Source: an uncultured Acetobacter sp. (GTDB lineage: Bacteria > Pseudomonadota > Alphaproteobacteria > Acetobacterales > Acetobacteraceae). From it: DNA of 14,841 nucleotides. A program made the translations under genes and the position numbers. The notes under the pieces are model-generated. The model worked only from the letters and a program-made list of their open reading frames with translations. It ran no database searches and had not been told where the DNA came from. Positions 6,981 to 14,255 of the stretch are shown piece after piece. The stretch's first letter is position 1. Every line of letters starts with the position of its first letter. Where the stretch lies: the NCBI GenBank assembly GCA_937900755.1, contig CALCDN010000261.1, positions 1-14,841 on the forward strand, given 5' to 3'.

Positions 6981-8315
6981 ATGCTCAGCCATATTCCCCA
7001 GGCCGCGCTGGATGCGGACCCGAACGTGCAACTGGCCAAGGACATTATTGGCAATTGCGTGCATTGCGGCGTGTGCCTCTCGCGCTGCCCCACCTACGCG
7101 GTAAAGCATGAGGAAAACGACAGCCCGCGTGGCCGTATTTTCCTCATGAAGGACATGTACGAAAAAGGCGGCGTGCCAGACGCCAGAACGGTCGAACATC
7201 TCGACCGCTGCCTGACCTGCCTTGCGTGCGAGGCCATCTGCCCCTCGGGCGTGGAATATTCCAAACTCATAGCCCACGGGCGCGAATATGTGGAGGAGCA
7301 CTACAGGCGCCCCCTCTTCCAGCGCGCCGTGCGCGAACTGCTGGTCCGCCTTATTCCCAACGCCCGCCTGTTCCGCCTTGCCATTTTTGGCGGGCGCATG
7401 GGGCGGCCTTTCCGTGGCCTGTTCTCGGGCACTCTGCGCGCCATGCTGGACATGGTGCCAACCACGCCCCTGCCAGCGCCAAGCCCTGTGGACCGGCCCC
7501 AGACATTCCTGCCCACCCCGGTGGACGGGCAGGCGGTCAAGCCGCGCAAGCGTGTGGCCCTGCTCAATGGCTGCGTGCAGACCGTGCTGGACACCGCCAT
7601 TAACGAGGCCACAATCCGCCTGCTCCGTCGCCATGGGGTAGAGGTTGTGGTGGCCGCGGGCTCGGGCTGCTGTGGAGCGCCCGCCGAGCATATGGGGGAC
7701 GAGGCGCAGGCCCTGCCGCTGGTCAAGGCCAATATTGACGCATGGCTGCGTGAGGCCGATGGCCCGGATGGGTTGGACGCCATTGTCATCAACACATCAG
7801 GCTGTGGCACGTCCATCAAGGCGTATGGCCATGCGCTCCGGCTGGACCCGGCCTGGGCGGACAAGGCCGCGCGTGTGTCCGCCATGGCGCGCGACATTAC
7901 CGAGTTCATGGTGGAATTGGGGTTGCAGGAGCCCACAATCCCCACCGGGCTGCGCGTGGTGTACCACTCCGCGTGCTCCATGCAGCACGGCCAGCGGATT
8001 GTGAACCAGCCCAAGGACCTGCTGCGCGAAGCAGGCTTTACCGTGCTGGATGTGCCCGAGGGCTACCTGTGTTGCGGCTCGGCGGGCACATACAACCTGC
8101 TCCAGCCCGACATCGCCAACGAGCTGAAGGAACGCAAGCTGCGCAACATCCGCTCTGTGCACGCCCAGATTGCCGCCAGCGGCAACATTGGCTGCATGAC
8201 CCAGCTTGCAGGGGAGGCGGGCCTGCCGTTTGTCCATACCGTGGAACTGCTGGACTGGGCCACGGGTGGGCCTGAGCCTGCGGGCATTAAAGGCCACAGG
8301 CTGGCGGCGGAATAG
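6981..8315 (+). CDS. glcF: Glycolate/D-lactate dehydrogenase iron-sulfur subunit GlcF
   Basis: This 444-residue protein (E. coli GlcF about 407) moves electrons from the FAD subunits towards the membrane quinone pool. Two N-terminal [4Fe-4S] ferredoxin motifs are complete: CVHCGVCLSRCP (about residues 26-37) and CLTCLACEAICP (about 77-88). Two cysteine-rich CCG domains follow, with LLNGCVQ, GSGCCGAP, then YHSACSMQHGQ and GYLCCGSAGTYN. TAGGAGA lies 8 nt before the ATG, an efficient ribosome site. The gap from glcE is 11 bp, so the two are co-transcribed. No transmembrane segment is apparent, so membrane contact would be peripheral. The gap to the next gene is 105 bp. Confidence 0.94.
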   Translation: MLSHIPQAALDADPNVQLAKDIIGNCVHCGVCLSRCPTYAVKHEENDSPRGRIFLMKDMYEKGGVPDARTVEHLDRCLTCLACEAICPSGVEYSKLIAHGREYVEEHYRRPLFQRAVRELLVRLIPNARLFRLAIFGGRMGRPFRGLFSGTLRAMLDMVPTTPLPAPSPVDRPQTFLPTPVDGQAVKPRKRVALLNGCVQTVLDTAINEATIRLLRRHGVEVVVAAGSGCCGAPAEHMGDEAQALPLVKANIDAWLREADGPDGLDAIVINTSGCGTSIKAYGHALRLDPAWADKAARVSAMARDITEFMVELGLQEPTIPTGLRVVYHSACSMQHGQRIVNQPKDLLREAGFTVLDVPEGYLCCGSAGTYNLLQPDIANELKERKLRNIRSVHAQIAASGNIGCMTQLAGEAGLPFVHTVELLDWATGGPEPAGIKGHRLAAE

Positions 8316-8420
8316 GCCACCAGTGGCTGGGCCGCCCGCCATGCGCGTGGCCCATCCGGGGGCCGGGCAAGACGGCGGGCGTAGAGGCAAGGCGCGCAAC
8401 AGCGCAGGGGAGCACAGGGC
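8316..8420 (+). other. GC-rich intergenic region with nested inverted repeats
   Basis: This 105-bp gap contains GCCCGCC (8334-8340) pairing with GGCGGGC (8374-8380). Inside that pair lies a smaller one, GGCCC (8349-8353) with GGGCC (8360-8364). There is no T-run, so it is not a classical intrinsic terminator. No convincing promoter is visible. A good ribosome site, AGGGGAG (8406-8412), serves the next gene. The folded RNA could separate the expression levels of glcDEF and the downstream genes. Confidence 0.3.
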
Positions 8421-10118
8421 ATGTCAGGCATAACAGGGGTGGATGCAGCGGGCGGGCGGTTGCGCCGTGGGGCCGCCGTGCTGCTGGAGGTGCTGCGCAG
8501 CGAGGGGGTCGATTACATTTTTGGCAACCCCGGCACCACCGAACTCCCGCTGATAGACGCCTTGCTGGAAGTGCCCAACGTGCATTACGTGCTGGGGCTA
8601 CAGGAGGCCAGTGTGGTGGCCATGGCCGATGGCTACGCGCAGGCCGCGCGCAGGCCGGGCTTCCTCAACCTGCACACGGCGGGGGGGCTTGGGCATGGGC
8701 TGGGCAACCTGCTCAATGCCAGTGTCTCCCAGACCCCGCTGGTCGTAACCGCCGGGCAGCAGGATTCGCGCCATACCATTTCCGACCCGCTGCTGTTTGG
8801 TGATCTGGTGCAGATCGCCCGCCCCGCGGTCAAATGGGCGCAGGAAGTGGCCCATGCCGACCAGTTGCCTGTGCTGCTGCGCCGCGCCTTCCACGATTCC
8901 ACGGCAGCCCCCAGCGGGCCTGTGTTCCTCTCCCTACCCATGGATGTCATGGAGGAGTTGAGTGCTGTGGATATTGGCGCGCCCTCGCAGATCAACCGGC
9001 AGGCCGTGGCTGGAGGCCTGCCCGAGCTTGCACGCGCGCTGGCGGGCATTGCGCCAGGCAGGCTTGCCATTATCGCGGGGGACGAGGTGTACGGCTCCGA
9101 TGCCGCAGCCGAGGTTGCCGCCGTGGCCGAGTGCCTTGGTGCGCCGGTTTACGGTTCTTCCTGGCCATCGCGTATTCCCTTCGCCACGGCGCATCCGCTG
9201 TGGTGTGGCAACCTGCCCACGCAGGCCACCGCCATTGCGCAGACCCTGGGCGCGTATGACGCCATTTTCGCCCTTGGCGGCAAATCGCTCATTACCATTC
9301 TCTACACCGAAGGCCCGGCCCTGCCGCCAAACTGCACGGTGTATCAGATGTCGTCCGATGTGCGTGACCTTGGGCGCACGTTCTGGACCCCGCTTTCGGT
9401 CGTGGGGGACGTGCGGGCCTCACTACAGGCCCTGCTGCCCGAACTGCGCGCATGCACGCAGGCCAACGCACAGGCGTACAGTGCCGCGGGCGCGCGCGTG
9501 GTCACCGGACGCCAGCGCCACAAGGCGCAGGCCAGGGCGGATGTGCTGACCCACCGCAGTGACGCGGTCATCCACCCCAGCGTTGCCGCATGGGAGGTGG
9601 TGCGCGCCATAGGCCCGGATATTGCCATTGTGGACGAGGCCATAGCCACCTCTTCCGATGTACGCCTGTTCTTGGATAGCGCGTGGCCGGCCCAGTATTC
9701 CTTCCTACGCGGGGGAGCCCTCGGGTGGGGCATGCCCGCAGCGGTTGGGGCGTCCCTTGGCCTTGGGCGTGCGCGCGTGGTCTCGCTCGTGGGGGATGGG
9801 GCGGCACTGTATTCGCCACAGGCGCTGTGGACCGCGGCCCACGAAAAGCTGCCTGTTACTTTTGTCGTCATGAACAATCAGGAGTACAACGTGCTCAAGA
9901 ACTTCATGCGGCAGCAAAAAGATTATATTTCCGCGCGGGAGGGCACGTATCCGGCCATGGATATTGTCAACCCGAGCATAGACTATCAGGCGCTTGCCCG
10001 TTCCATGGGAGTGCCCTCCATCAAAGTGACGCGGGCGGGTGACATCGCCTCCGCACTGGAGGCGGCCTTGGCAACTGATGGCCCATCTTTAGTGGAAATT
10101 GTGATTGCGGCGAGCTGA
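8421..10118 (+). CDS. ThDP-dependent 2-oxoacid decarboxylase-like protein (benzoylformate decarboxylase/MdlC family)
   Basis: This 565-residue protein has the Pyr, central and PP domains of ThDP decarboxylases. Nearest by eye to benzoylformate decarboxylase are FGNPGTTELPLIDAL (residues 35-49), LQEASVVAMADGYAQA with the cofactor-activating Glu62, and NLHTAGGLGHGLGN with His85, equivalent to catalytic His70 of the Pseudomonas enzyme. The ThDP/Mg motif is VGDGAALYSPQALWTAA (GDG near residue 457) followed by MNNQEYN. Two departures stand out when it is laid by memory on the Pseudomonas enzyme: Ser26 becomes Thr39, and the segment carrying His281 (FRYHQYDPG) reads LITILYTEG, with Ile293 at the His position. 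The substrate may therefore not be an aromatic 2-oxoacid. Glyoxylate carboligase is unlikely because that enzyme lacks the Glu. AGGGGAG lies 8 nt before the ATG. The gene stands between glcF and lutA in the same direction, so it probably acts on a 2-oxoacid made by one of the flanking oxidases. Confidence 0.8.
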   Translation: MSGITGVDAAGGRLRRGAAVLLEVLRSEGVDYIFGNPGTTELPLIDALLEVPNVHYVLGLQEASVVAMADGYAQAARRPGFLNLHTAGGLGHGLGNLLNASVSQTPLVVTAGQQDSRHTISDPLLFGDLVQIARPAVKWAQEVAHADQLPVLLRRAFHDSTAAPSGPVFLSLPMDVMEELSAVDIGAPSQINRQAVAGGLPELARALAGIAPGRLAIIAGDEVYGSDAAAEVAAVAECLGAPVYGSSWPSRIPFATAHPLWCGNLPTQATAIAQTLGAYDAIFALGGKSLITILYTEGPALPPNCTVYQMSSDVRDLGRTFWTPLSVVGDVRASLQALLPELRACTQANAQAYSAAGARVVTGRQRHKAQARADVLTHRSDAVIHPSVAAWEVVRAIGPDIAIVDEAIATSSDVRLFLDSAWPAQYSFLRGGALGWGMPAAVGASLGLGRARVVSLVGDGAALYSPQALWTAAHEKLPVTFVVMNNQEYNVLKNFMRQQKDYISAREGTYPAMDIVNPSIDYQALARSMGVPSIKVTRAGDIASALEAALATDGPSLVEIVIAAS

Positions 10119-10147
10119 TGAGGCTCGCCTCCTTACCGGGGGTGCGT

Positions 10148-10891
10148 ATGAAAATCGGGTTGTTTATTCCCTGTTATATTGACGCGTTTTATCCAAACGC
10201 GGGGATTGCCACGCTGGAACTGCTGGAAAAGCTGGGCCAGGACGTGGACTACCCCATGAACCAGACCTGCTGTGGCCAGCCCATGGCCAATTCGGGCTGC
10301 AACAAGGATGCGGCGGCGGCTGAGGCCCTGTTTGTCAAAAACTTTGCCAAATACGACGTCATTGTCATGCCCTCGGGCAGTTGCACGCACCATGTGCGCG
10401 ACAATTTTGACGCAATCGAACAGACGGATGAAGTCCGCCACGTGCGTGAAAACACGTTTGAACTGGTCGAGTTTTTGCATGACGTGCTCAAGGTGGAGGA
10501 CTTCCCCTGGGCGGAGTTCCCCCACAAGGTGGGCCTGCATAACAGTTGCGGCACGCTGCGCGCATTGCGCACGGCCAGCATGTCCGAACTGGGCGAGCCG
10601 TTTTTTTCCAAACCCATGGACCTGCTCAACAAGGTTCGGGGCATTTCCTTTGCCACACCCAAAAGGCCGGATGAATGTTGCGGCTTTGGCGGCACCTTCT
10701 CGGTTACGGAGGAGGCGGTTTCGGCCAAGATGGGCGCGGACAAGGTGCGTGACCACCACCAGGCGGGCGCCGAGTACATTGTTTCGGCCGATACGTCATG
10801 CATGATGCACCAGCAAGGCTGCGCGGAGCGGGCGGGTGTGCCCATCCGCTTCATTCATATTGCTGAAATTCTGAATGGAGCGCGGGAATGA
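10148..10891 (+). CDS. lutA: L-lactate oxidation complex subunit LutA (cysteine-rich CCG protein)
   Basis: This 247-residue protein (also called LldE/YkgE) belongs to the three-part iron-sulfur system that oxidises L-lactate to pyruvate. Two CCG-type cysteine-rich modules are clear. The first has Cys9 in LFIPCYIDAF, then NQTCCGQPMANSGCN (Cys41, Cys42) and SGSCTHHV. The second has HNSCGTLRAL, DECCGFGGTFSV and ADTSCMMHQQG. These cysteines bind Fe-S or heterodisulfide-reductase-like clusters. Start 10148 is chosen because family members begin MKIGLFIPC. An in-frame ATG at 10118 overlaps the previous stop as TGATG and would add ten residues; translational coupling from it cannot be excluded. The gene ends in a 4-bp ATGA overlap with lutB. 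Confidence 0.92.
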   Translation: MKIGLFIPCYIDAFYPNAGIATLELLEKLGQDVDYPMNQTCCGQPMANSGCNKDAAAAEALFVKNFAKYDVIVMPSGSCTHHVRDNFDAIEQTDEVRHVRENTFELVEFLHDVLKVEDFPWAEFPHKVGLHNSCGTLRALRTASMSELGEPFFSKPMDLLNKVRGISFATPKRPDECCGFGGTFSVTEEAVSAKMGADKVRDHHQAGAEYIVSADTSCMMHQQGCAERAGVPIRFIHIAEILNGARE

Positions 10892-12294
10892 AAGTCAAAC
10901 CTGTCAACCACGCCAAGGCGGCCGAAGCGTTTATTGAAGACACCGCCCACATGGACTTCCATGACGAGCGGCTGTGGGACCTGCGGCAAAAGCGCGATGA
11001 GCAGATGCACCTCCTGCCCGAATGGCAGGACCTGCGCGCGCGTGCCTCCGCCATCAAGGAACACACGCTGGCCAACCTGCCCGAATACCTGGAGCAGTTC
11101 GAGACCAATGCCAAAAAGAACGGGATTCACGTTCACTGGGCGGCCGATGGGGCCGAACATAACCGCATAGTCGGCGAAATTCTGGAAAAACACGGCGCCA
11201 AATCGCTCATCAAGAGCAAATCCATGGTGACCGAAGAATGTTGCATGCGCGAGTATCTGGAGCCACGCGGCGTTGTGGTGACCGAAACCGACCTGGGTGA
11301 GCGCATCCAGCAGCTGGACAACCAGATGCCCAGCCACATTGTGGTGCCAGCCGTGCACAAGCTGATCCCCGATGTGGCTAAGATCTTTGCCGAGCACTAC
11401 CACACGGACCCCAACGACAACAGTGCGCAGTCCCTTGCGTGGCAGCAGCGCCTTGCGGCCCGCCCGGTCATTCTGTCCGCCGATGCGGGCATGACGGGGG
11501 GCAACTTTGTGGTGGCCGAGACCGGCTCCTTCGTGGTCTGCACCAACGAGGGCAATGCCGACCTGAGTGCTACCGTGCCCGGCCTGCACATCGCCACGAT
11601 CGGGATCGAACGGCTGGTGCCGCGCATGGCCGACATGGGCGTGTTCATTCGCATGCTCTCCCGCTCGGCCCTTGGCTCGCCCATTACGCAGTACACAACG
11701 CATTTTCGTGGCCCGCAGAAGGGGAGCGAAATGCATGTGGTGCTGGTCGATAACGGGCGTTCGCACCGTTTGGGCATGGAGGACTTCTGGACCTCGCTCA
11801 AATGTATCCGCTGTGGCGCGTGCATGAACACCTGCCCGGTGTATCGCCGCTCGGGTGGCCTGTCCTATGGTGCGGTGTATTCCGGCCCCATTGGCGCGAT
11901 TATTGACCCCACCTTTAACGAGCGCAAATACAGCACGCTGCCCTTTGCCTCGACCATGAACGGTAGTTGCACCAATGTGTGCCCGGTCAAGATCAACATC
12001 CACGAGCAGCTTTACAAATGGCGCAGGGTTCTGGCCGAGCACCACGAACTGCCGTTTGTAAAGCGTGAGGTCATGCATATGGCGGGCAAGATCATGGGCC
12101 AGCCCACCCTGTACCGCGCGGCCATCAACAGCACCGAGGCGGCGCTGAGCACCATGCCGCGCTTTGTGCTGTATAACTGGCTGAACCCGTGGGGCAAGCA
12201 CCGCGAACTGCCACACCCGGTCAAGCAGACATTCCATAGCTGGTACAAGCAGAACCGCCTGAAAACCAAAAAGAAGGAAGGGGAAGGCGCATGA
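10888..12294 (+). CDS. lutB: L-lactate oxidation complex iron-sulfur subunit LutB
   Basis: This 468-residue protein (also LldF/YkgF) combines an N-terminal LUD domain (about residues 60-295) with a C-terminal ferredoxin-like part. LUD landmarks are KSLIKSKSMVTEEC, GVVVTETDLGERIQQLD, VIVLSADAG-type text around ARPVILSADAGMTGGNF, and TGSFVVCTNEGN. The first [4Fe-4S] motif is complete: CIRCGACMNTCP with Cys306, 309, 312 and 316. The second, shorter motif reads NGSCTNVCP (Cys361, Cys365), where many LutB proteins have a further Cys at the position of Asn358. Then PVKINIHEQLYKWR follows. The gene overlaps lutA and lutC by 4 bp each (ATGA), which implies coupled translation and fixed stoichiometry. 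It would pass electrons from lactate oxidation to an unidentified membrane acceptor. Confidence 0.93.
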   Translation: MKVKPVNHAKAAEAFIEDTAHMDFHDERLWDLRQKRDEQMHLLPEWQDLRARASAIKEHTLANLPEYLEQFETNAKKNGIHVHWAADGAEHNRIVGEILEKHGAKSLIKSKSMVTEECCMREYLEPRGVVVTETDLGERIQQLDNQMPSHIVVPAVHKLIPDVAKIFAEHYHTDPNDNSAQSLAWQQRLAARPVILSADAGMTGGNFVVAETGSFVVCTNEGNADLSATVPGLHIATIGIERLVPRMADMGVFIRMLSRSALGSPITQYTTHFRGPQKGSEMHVVLVDNGRSHRLGMEDFWTSLKCIRCGACMNTCPVYRRSGGLSYGAVYSGPIGAIIDPTFNERKYSTLPFASTMNGSCTNVCPVKINIHEQLYKWRRVLAEHHELPFVKREVMHMAGKIMGQPTLYRAAINSTEAALSTMPRFVLYNWLNPWGKHRELPHPVKQTFHSWYKQNRLKTKKKEGEGA

Positions 12295-12884
12295 GCCCCT
12301 CGCGCGATGCCATTCTGAGCCGCCTGCGCGACAACAGGCCGGACCCCAAGCCCTACCCGCTCCCCCCCGTTGCACGGCTGGGAGATATGGATAACGGGCA
12401 GGCAAGGTTTGAAAACAGCCTGCAAATTCTGGGTGGGCAGGTGCTCGAACGCCAGGAAGGGGACACACTGGCCACCGCCATTGCCCGCCGCTTCCCCGAT
12501 TCCAAAATCATCTGTTCCGCCGTGCCCGACTTTGAAGGCACGATCCGTATAGAGGAACTGGGCACGCCCCAGCAGGCGGCCTCGGTGGATGTGCTGGTGG
12601 TGCGCGCCCCCTTTGGCATTGCGGAAATGGGGTCGATCTACCTGAGCGAGGCCCAGTTGAGTGACCTCAACTCCGCAGCCCATCTGACCCAGCATATCGT
12701 GGTCATTCTCTCGGCTAAAAACCTGACCGCCAACATGCACACCGCCTATATGGACCGCCCGGAGTTCCACACCGCCAAGTACGGTGTGCTCATGAGCGGG
12801 CCGTCTGCTACGGCGGATATTCAGGGCGTGCTGATCCGTGGCGCGCAGGGTGTGCGCACCCTCAGCGTGTGGTGGGAGGACTGA
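12291..12884 (+). CDS. lutC: L-lactate oxidation complex subunit LutC (LUD domain)
   Basis: This 197-residue protein (also LldG/YkgG) is a stand-alone LUD-domain subunit of the L-lactate oxidation complex. It starts MSPSRDAILSRLR, typical of the family, has VLVVRAPFGIAEMGSI in the core, and ends with the hallmark SGPSATADIQGVLIRGAQG. The start overlaps the lutB stop as ATGA, with AAGGGGAAGG just upstream inside lutB. It is the last gene of the plus-strand block; a strong hairpin terminator begins about 40 bp after its stop. No LutR/GntR-type regulator or lactate permease is next to it, unlike Bacillus lut and E. coli lld loci. Confidence 0.93.
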   Translation: MSPSRDAILSRLRDNRPDPKPYPLPPVARLGDMDNGQARFENSLQILGGQVLERQEGDTLATAIARRFPDSKIICSAVPDFEGTIRIEELGTPQQAASVDVLVVRAPFGIAEMGSIYLSEAQLSDLNSAAHLTQHIVVILSAKNLTANMHTAYMDRPEFHTAKYGVLMSGPSATADIQGVLIRGAQGVRTLSVWWED

Positions 12885-12921
12885 CCCTACCCACTCCAGC
12901 GTCCTGCATGGACGGGTGATA

Positions 12922-12959
12922 AAAAAGGCCGGAGCGGCGTAAACCGCTCCGGCCTTTTT
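12922..12959. terminator. Bidirectional Rho-independent terminator between lutC and murA
   Basis: A perfect 11-bp GC-rich stem, GGCCGGAGCGG (12927-12937) and CCGCTCCGGCC (12944-12954), has the 6-nt loop CGTAAA. It is flanked by AAAAA on the left and TTTTT on the right, so it works in both directions. It would end the lut transcript and the dcd-murA transcript, which converge here. Confidence 0.93.
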
Positions 12960-12988
12960 GTGTGTTCAGGGCATGTGGTGGCGCGGGG

Positions 12989-14251
12989 TCAGTCGCGCAC
13001 GCGCTCGATCAGCGCGCCACATTTGGCCAGCTTGCGCTCCACGGCCTCGTACCCCCGGTCCAGGTGGTACACGCGGCTTAGAATGGTCTCGCCGTGGGCG
13101 GCAAGCCCTGCGAGAATGAGCGAGAACGAAGCCCGCAGGTCGGTCGCCATGACCGGTGCGCCAGACAGGCTGTGCACGCCACGGATAATGGCGGAGGAGC
13201 CGTGCACGTTAATGCGCGCACCCATGCGGTTGAGTTCGGGCACATGCATGAACCGGTTTTCAAAAATGGTTTCGGTAATCATGGATGCGCCCTCGGCCAC
13301 CGAGAGCAGGGCCATGAACTGGGCCTGCATGTCGGTCGGGAAGCCGGGGTAGGGCTCGGTCATGATGTCGATCCCGCGCAAGGCTCCCGTGCGGCGCACA
13401 CGCATGGTGTCTCCATCTTGGGAGACTTCGACCCCACATTCCTCCAGGGCGCGCACAACAGCGCCCAGGTGGTCCATCTGCCCGCCTACCAGCCGCAGGT
13501 CGCCCCCGGTAATGGCGGCCGCACAGGCATAGGTGCCACATTCGATCCGGTCGGGCATGATGCGGTGTTCGGCCCCGTGCAGGGCCTCCACGCCATCAAT
13601 CAGGATCGCGGAACTGCCAGCCCCGGTAATGCGTGCCCCCATGGCGTTCAGGCAGTTGGCCAGGTCCACCATTTCGGGCTCGCGGGCGGCGTTGATAATC
13701 TCGGTTTTGCCCTGGGCCAGGGTTGCCGCCATCATCAGGTTTTCAGTGGCCCCCACGGAGGCGAAGGGCAGAATAATGCGCTCACCCTTGAGCCCCTTGG
13801 GCGCGCGGGCGTTGATGTAGCCGTTCTCCAGCGTAATCTCCGCCCCCAGTGTTTCCAGCCCCTTCAGGTGCAGGTCCACGGGCCGGGTGCCAATGGCGCA
13901 CCCGCCGGGGAGGGAGACGCGTGCTTCCCCGCAGCGGGCCAGCAGGGGGCCAAGGACGAGAATGGACGCACGCATCTTGGAGACAATGTCGTATGGGGCT
14001 TCGGTGTTGGTAATTTCCCCCCCGACCGACAGGGTGGAGCCATCGCCCACCACGTCACGCACTTCCAGCCCGTGCTGCTCCAGCAGGGTGCGCATGGTGG
14101 CAATGTCTGCAATATGGGGCACGTTGGTCAGCACAAGCCGCTCGGAGGTCAAAAGCCCCGCCACCAGCAGCTTGAGGCCCGCGTTCTTGGCGCCACCAAT
14201 GGTAATTTCCCCGTGCAGGGGGCGTCCACCGCGAATGACAAAATGGTCCAT
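12989..14251 (-). CDS. murA: UDP-N-acetylglucosamine 1-carboxyvinyltransferase MurA
   Basis: This 420-residue protein catalyses the first committed step of peptidoglycan synthesis, moving enolpyruvate from PEP to UDP-GlcNAc in the cytoplasm. It starts MDHFVIRGGRPLHGEI, with Lys22 and Asn23 in GGAKNAGLK at the substrate site. The catalytic Cys118 is in the loop LPGGCAIGTRPVDLHLKG, so the enzyme should be of the fosfomycin-sensitive type. Other markers are ECGTYACAAAITGG and PGFPTDMQAQFMAL. Start 14251 is chosen from the family N-terminus; the frame runs on to 14326, but the extra residues overlap dcd and are not MurA-like. Only 4 bp separate it from the dcd stop, so the two are co-transcribed and probably translationally coupled. 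Confidence 0.97.
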   Translation of the reverse strand: MDHFVIRGGRPLHGEITIGGAKNAGLKLLVAGLLTSERLVLTNVPHIADIATMRTLLEQHGLEVRDVVGDGSTLSVGGEITNTEAPYDIVSKMRASILVLGPLLARCGEARVSLPGGCAIGTRPVDLHLKGLETLGAEITLENGYINARAPKGLKGERIILPFASVGATENLMMAATLAQGKTEIINAAREPEMVDLANCLNAMGARITGAGSSAILIDGVEALHGAEHRIMPDRIECGTYACAAAITGGDLRLVGGQMDHLGAVVRALEECGVEVSQDGDTMRVRRTGALRGIDIMTEPYPGFPTDMQAQFMALLSVAEGASMITETIFENRFMHVPELNRMGARINVHGSSAIIRGVHSLSGAPVMATDLRASFSLILAGLAAHGETILSRVYHLDRGYEAVERKLAKCGALIERVRD

Positions 14252-14255
14252 GGCG

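Noticed and set aside
8421..10118. Glyoxylate carboligase using glyoxylate from GlcDEF
   Set aside because: Gcl lacks the cofactor-activating Glu, which is present here (Glu62), and the N-terminal motifs are of MdlC type. A role on glyoxylate is not excluded, but the family is different.
10855..12468. A 537-codon minus-strand open frame antisense to lutB and lutC
   Set aside because: It is another composition-driven shadow; LutB and LutC on the plus strand are full length with expected motifs and ATGA overlaps.
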